A stretch of DNA of 7,937 nucleotides from assembly GCA_030597775.1 (NCBI GenBank), contig JAUVRF010000068.1, forward strand, positions 1 to 7,937, given 5' to 3'. Made by a program: the position numbers and the translations under genes. The stretch's first letter is position 1. Every line of letters begins with the position of its first letter. Source of the DNA: Methanobacteriota archaeon. Lineage in GTDB: Archaea > Thermoplasmatota > DTKX01 > GCA-020343715. Below, one piece after another: positions 6,600 through 7,937 of this stretch. The notes under the pieces are model-generated. The model was given only the letters and a program-made list of their open reading frames with translations. It did no database searches and had not been told where the DNA came from.

Positions 6600-6615
6600 T
6601 ATAAAACTATATATA
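6600..6615 (+). promoter_or_regulatory. Upstream TATA elements of the PKD protein gene
   Basis: TATAAAA (6600-6606) directly followed by TATATATA (6608-6615). Either box would give a transcription start about 26 bases on, around 6630-6638, and a leader of about 55-60 bases that includes AGGGGA (6678-6683), a ribosome binding site 8 bases before the ATG at 6692. TATATATA is palindromic, so it could also drive minus-strand transcription through the hairpin cluster. Confidence 0.5.
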
Positions 6616-6663
6616 GGGGCTACTCTATACGACTGGTTGCTCTCCAATTCACTGGATAGCTGG

Positions 6664-6672
6664 ATATATAAA
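6664..6672 (+). promoter_or_regulatory. Proximal TATA element of the PKD protein gene
   Basis: ATATATAAA lies 19 bases before the ATG at 6692. At normal archaeal spacing the transcript would start at about 6694, effectively at the start codon, giving a leaderless message. With the upstream boxes at 6600-6615 this suggests two alternative promoters, one leadered and one leaderless. Confidence 0.45.
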
Positions 6673-6691
6673 CTCTCAGGGGAAATGTCAT

Positions 6692-7937
6692 ATGAAGACC
6701 TATGCGGTCCTAGTTGTACTCATGATGCTTGCATCGGGCCTCTTCCTTACTGGCCTTAACGGTGATGCCGGAGATACCCCTATCCCCGTCGCCGTGGAAC
6801 CCGCATTCGCGGACTCCGCCGAGGATGGGTCCACTGATTTCGCACCCGAGCCGGAGGCATTGTTCGCGAACGATCCAATGGTTCTGTACATGAACGCACG
6901 TACAGCCAACAGAGGCCCTTTCTATCTTGGTTTCTACCAGACGGAGAATCGGGTAACCGCCGTCGCTAGCATCCTCCACGGAGAGGATTACGCCCGTGTG
7001 TTCCGTTACCCGTTCCAGACGGGTCAGCGAGTATCATCGGCCTACGACCCGACCCTTGAAGCCTCCCTGGACATCTACGTCAACTCGATGGATGTGCCCG
7101 GAAAGACCGTGAGGTTCAAGGTGGAGATAGACAGGAACGGTGACGGCGTCAACGACACCACCATCGACTGTCCTCCGTACACCACCCTGCACAACGCCTC
7201 CCCGGAGCACGTGGTGCTGCCGGGCACGGTGTACTTCCGCGACTCGGAAAGTATTGAGCTCGACATGGTCGATGCCCGGATCTTCTTGAAGGTATGGAGG
7301 ACGGACGCCGTTGACGACCTCAACAACCGCCTGAAGATCTACTGCGGCTTCCTCTCCGACAGTGAGATGAACCTGCAGAGCGGTCTCAACCTCCCCTGGG
7401 TCAACCCCGTCCCCCACGTCGAGATCAATTCGCCGCTGGACAAGAACCTGACAGGTAAGTTCTACTTCAACAACGAACCCATCTTCTTCGATGGACGCGG
7501 TTCACGTGACCCCTCGGGCGAAGCACTGGGCTACGTATGGAGCTTCGACAGGCTCGGTTACCCCCCCGTATACGACAAGGACAGCTTCAACAGGTCCTTC
7601 AAGGAGCCGGGATGGTACACCATCACCCTGAATGTGTCCAACTCACTCTACTTCACCAACGAGACATCCATCACACTCCGGATCGTCTACAAGAACCACG
7701 TACCCAAGTTGACGGTGCAGAGCCGCAGCAACCCGATAGCCCTCTTCGAGAACGTGCTCGACCAGGTCGAGACCTTCACATACGTCAGCACAGAGTGGCG
7801 GGCCATCGCGGAGGACCTCGACGGAGATCCGGTCACCCTGCACTGGAACTTCGGTGACGGGTTCACAAGTGCGGCGATGTACGTTAACCACAGCTACAAG
7901 TCTCCGGGAGACTACGTCGTCGAGGTCGAGGCCGTCG
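6692..7937 (+). CDS. Secreted/surface protein with PKD domains (3' end missing)
   Basis: The frame opens at ATG 6692 and stays open to the right edge (415 codons seen), so the gene is truncated by the window. Residues 1 to about 24 form a signal peptide (MKTYAVLVVLMMLASGLFLTG). Residues about 60-230 are a beta-rich region not recognised; it contains 'DRNGDGVND' (147-155), an Asp-rich loop like calcium-binding DxNxDGxxD sites. Residues about 240-332 form a PKD (polycystic kidney disease) domain with 'FDGRGSRDPSG' and 'YVWSFD' (Trp283-Asp286). A second PKD begins near 335 with 'DLDGDPVTLHWNFGDG' (WNFGDG at 385-390) and runs off the end. PKD domains are extracellular Ig-like beta-sandwiches common in archaeal surface layers and exoenzymes. 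At least seven N-x-S/T sequons suggest N-glycosylation. The missing C-terminus would show whether it is membrane-anchored, an S-layer component or an enzyme. AGGGGA lies 8 bases before the start. Confidence 0.88.
   Translation, partial: MKTYAVLVVLMMLASGLFLTGLNGDAGDTPIPVAVEPAFADSAEDGSTDFAPEPEALFANDPMVLYMNARTANRGPFYLGFYQTENRVTAVASILHGEDYARVFRYPFQTGQRVSSAYDPTLEASLDIYVNSMDVPGKTVRFKVEIDRNGDGVNDTTIDCPPYTTLHNASPEHVVLPGTVYFRDSESIELDMVDARIFLKVWRTDAVDDLNNRLKIYCGFLSDSEMNLQSGLNLPWVNPVPHVEINSPLDKNLTGKFYFNNEPIFFDGRGSRDPSGEALGYVWSFDRLGYPPVYDKDSFNRSFKEPGWYTITLNVSNSLYFTNETSITLRIVYKNHVPKLTVQSRSNPIALFENVLDQVETFTYVSTEWRAIAEDLDGDPVTLHWNFGDGFTSAAMYVNHSYKSPGDYVVEVEAV

Larger units (their letters stand above)
6398..6691. 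other. Divergent intergenic region between rpo6 and the PKD protein gene
   Basis: This 294-base stretch has no convincing gene. From left to right it holds the rpo6 leader and promoter (to about 6460), a GC-rich part, three tandem hairpins (6517-6575), then an abruptly AT-rich zone (about 6587-6672) with several TATA-like elements for the plus-strand gene. Open frames crossing it on the plus strand are continuations of frames antisense to rps2 and rpo6 and have no family features. Confidence 0.75.

Noticed and set aside
6480..6600. tRNA gene suggested by several hairpins in a row
   Set aside because: The arms do not fit a cloverleaf: the 7-base loop lacks the conserved T33 context, there is no TTC-type T-loop and no 7-bp acceptor stem.
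6108..6659. Plus-strand frame of 183 codons across the rps2/rpo6 starts and the intergenic region
   Set aside because: Antisense to two certain housekeeping genes and continues through promoters and hairpins; no family features.

Overview
The window looks like a high-GC archaeal chromosome fragment. Three things point to Archaea: an RNA polymerase subunit Rpo6 (RpoK) gene, which bacteria lack in this small form, sits directly upstream of ribosomal protein S2 and a MEMO-family gene; the spacers hold TATA-box-like promoters at archaeal spacing instead of bacterial -35/-10 pairs; and the large surface proteins carry Ig-like and PKD repeats. The gene order and the PKD/Ig-rich surface proteins would suit Thermoplasmatota or a related euryarchaeal group, but that placement is inference without a tree.

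Layout. (1) 1-1116, plus: the 3' part of a surface protein made of tandem 84-residue Ig-like repeats, ending in one membrane anchor; its start lies left of the window. (2) About 1147-4653, plus: a compact ABC cassette (FtsX/MacB-type permease, LolD/MacB-type ATPase, second FtsX/MacB-type permease) with overlapping genes and its own TATA box. (3) 4654-4728: a short convergent spacer with small hairpins. (4) 6397 down to 4729, minus: rpo6 (rpoK), rps2 and a MEMO-family gene, a housekeeping operon with a promoter near 6450. (5) 6398-6691: a divergent intergenic region with three tandem short hairpins and an AT-rich plus-strand promoter zone. (6) 6692 to the right edge, plus: the 5' part of a secreted protein with a signal peptide, an unrecognised beta-rich N-terminal region and two PKD domains. 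It runs off the window without a stop.

How the parts fit. The ATPase and two permeases should form one heteromeric ABC complex of the MacB/LolCDE (mechanotransmission) type, probably acting on envelope molecules. The flanking Ig-like protein is a possible surface partner, but it has a separate promoter. The rpo6-rps2-MEMO operon is housekeeping, with MEMO translationally coupled to S2. No CRISPR array, transposase, integrase, tRNA or rRNA was seen. The best candidates for something undescribed are the triple-hairpin element at about 6505-6593 and the partner or substrate of the two-permease ABC system.
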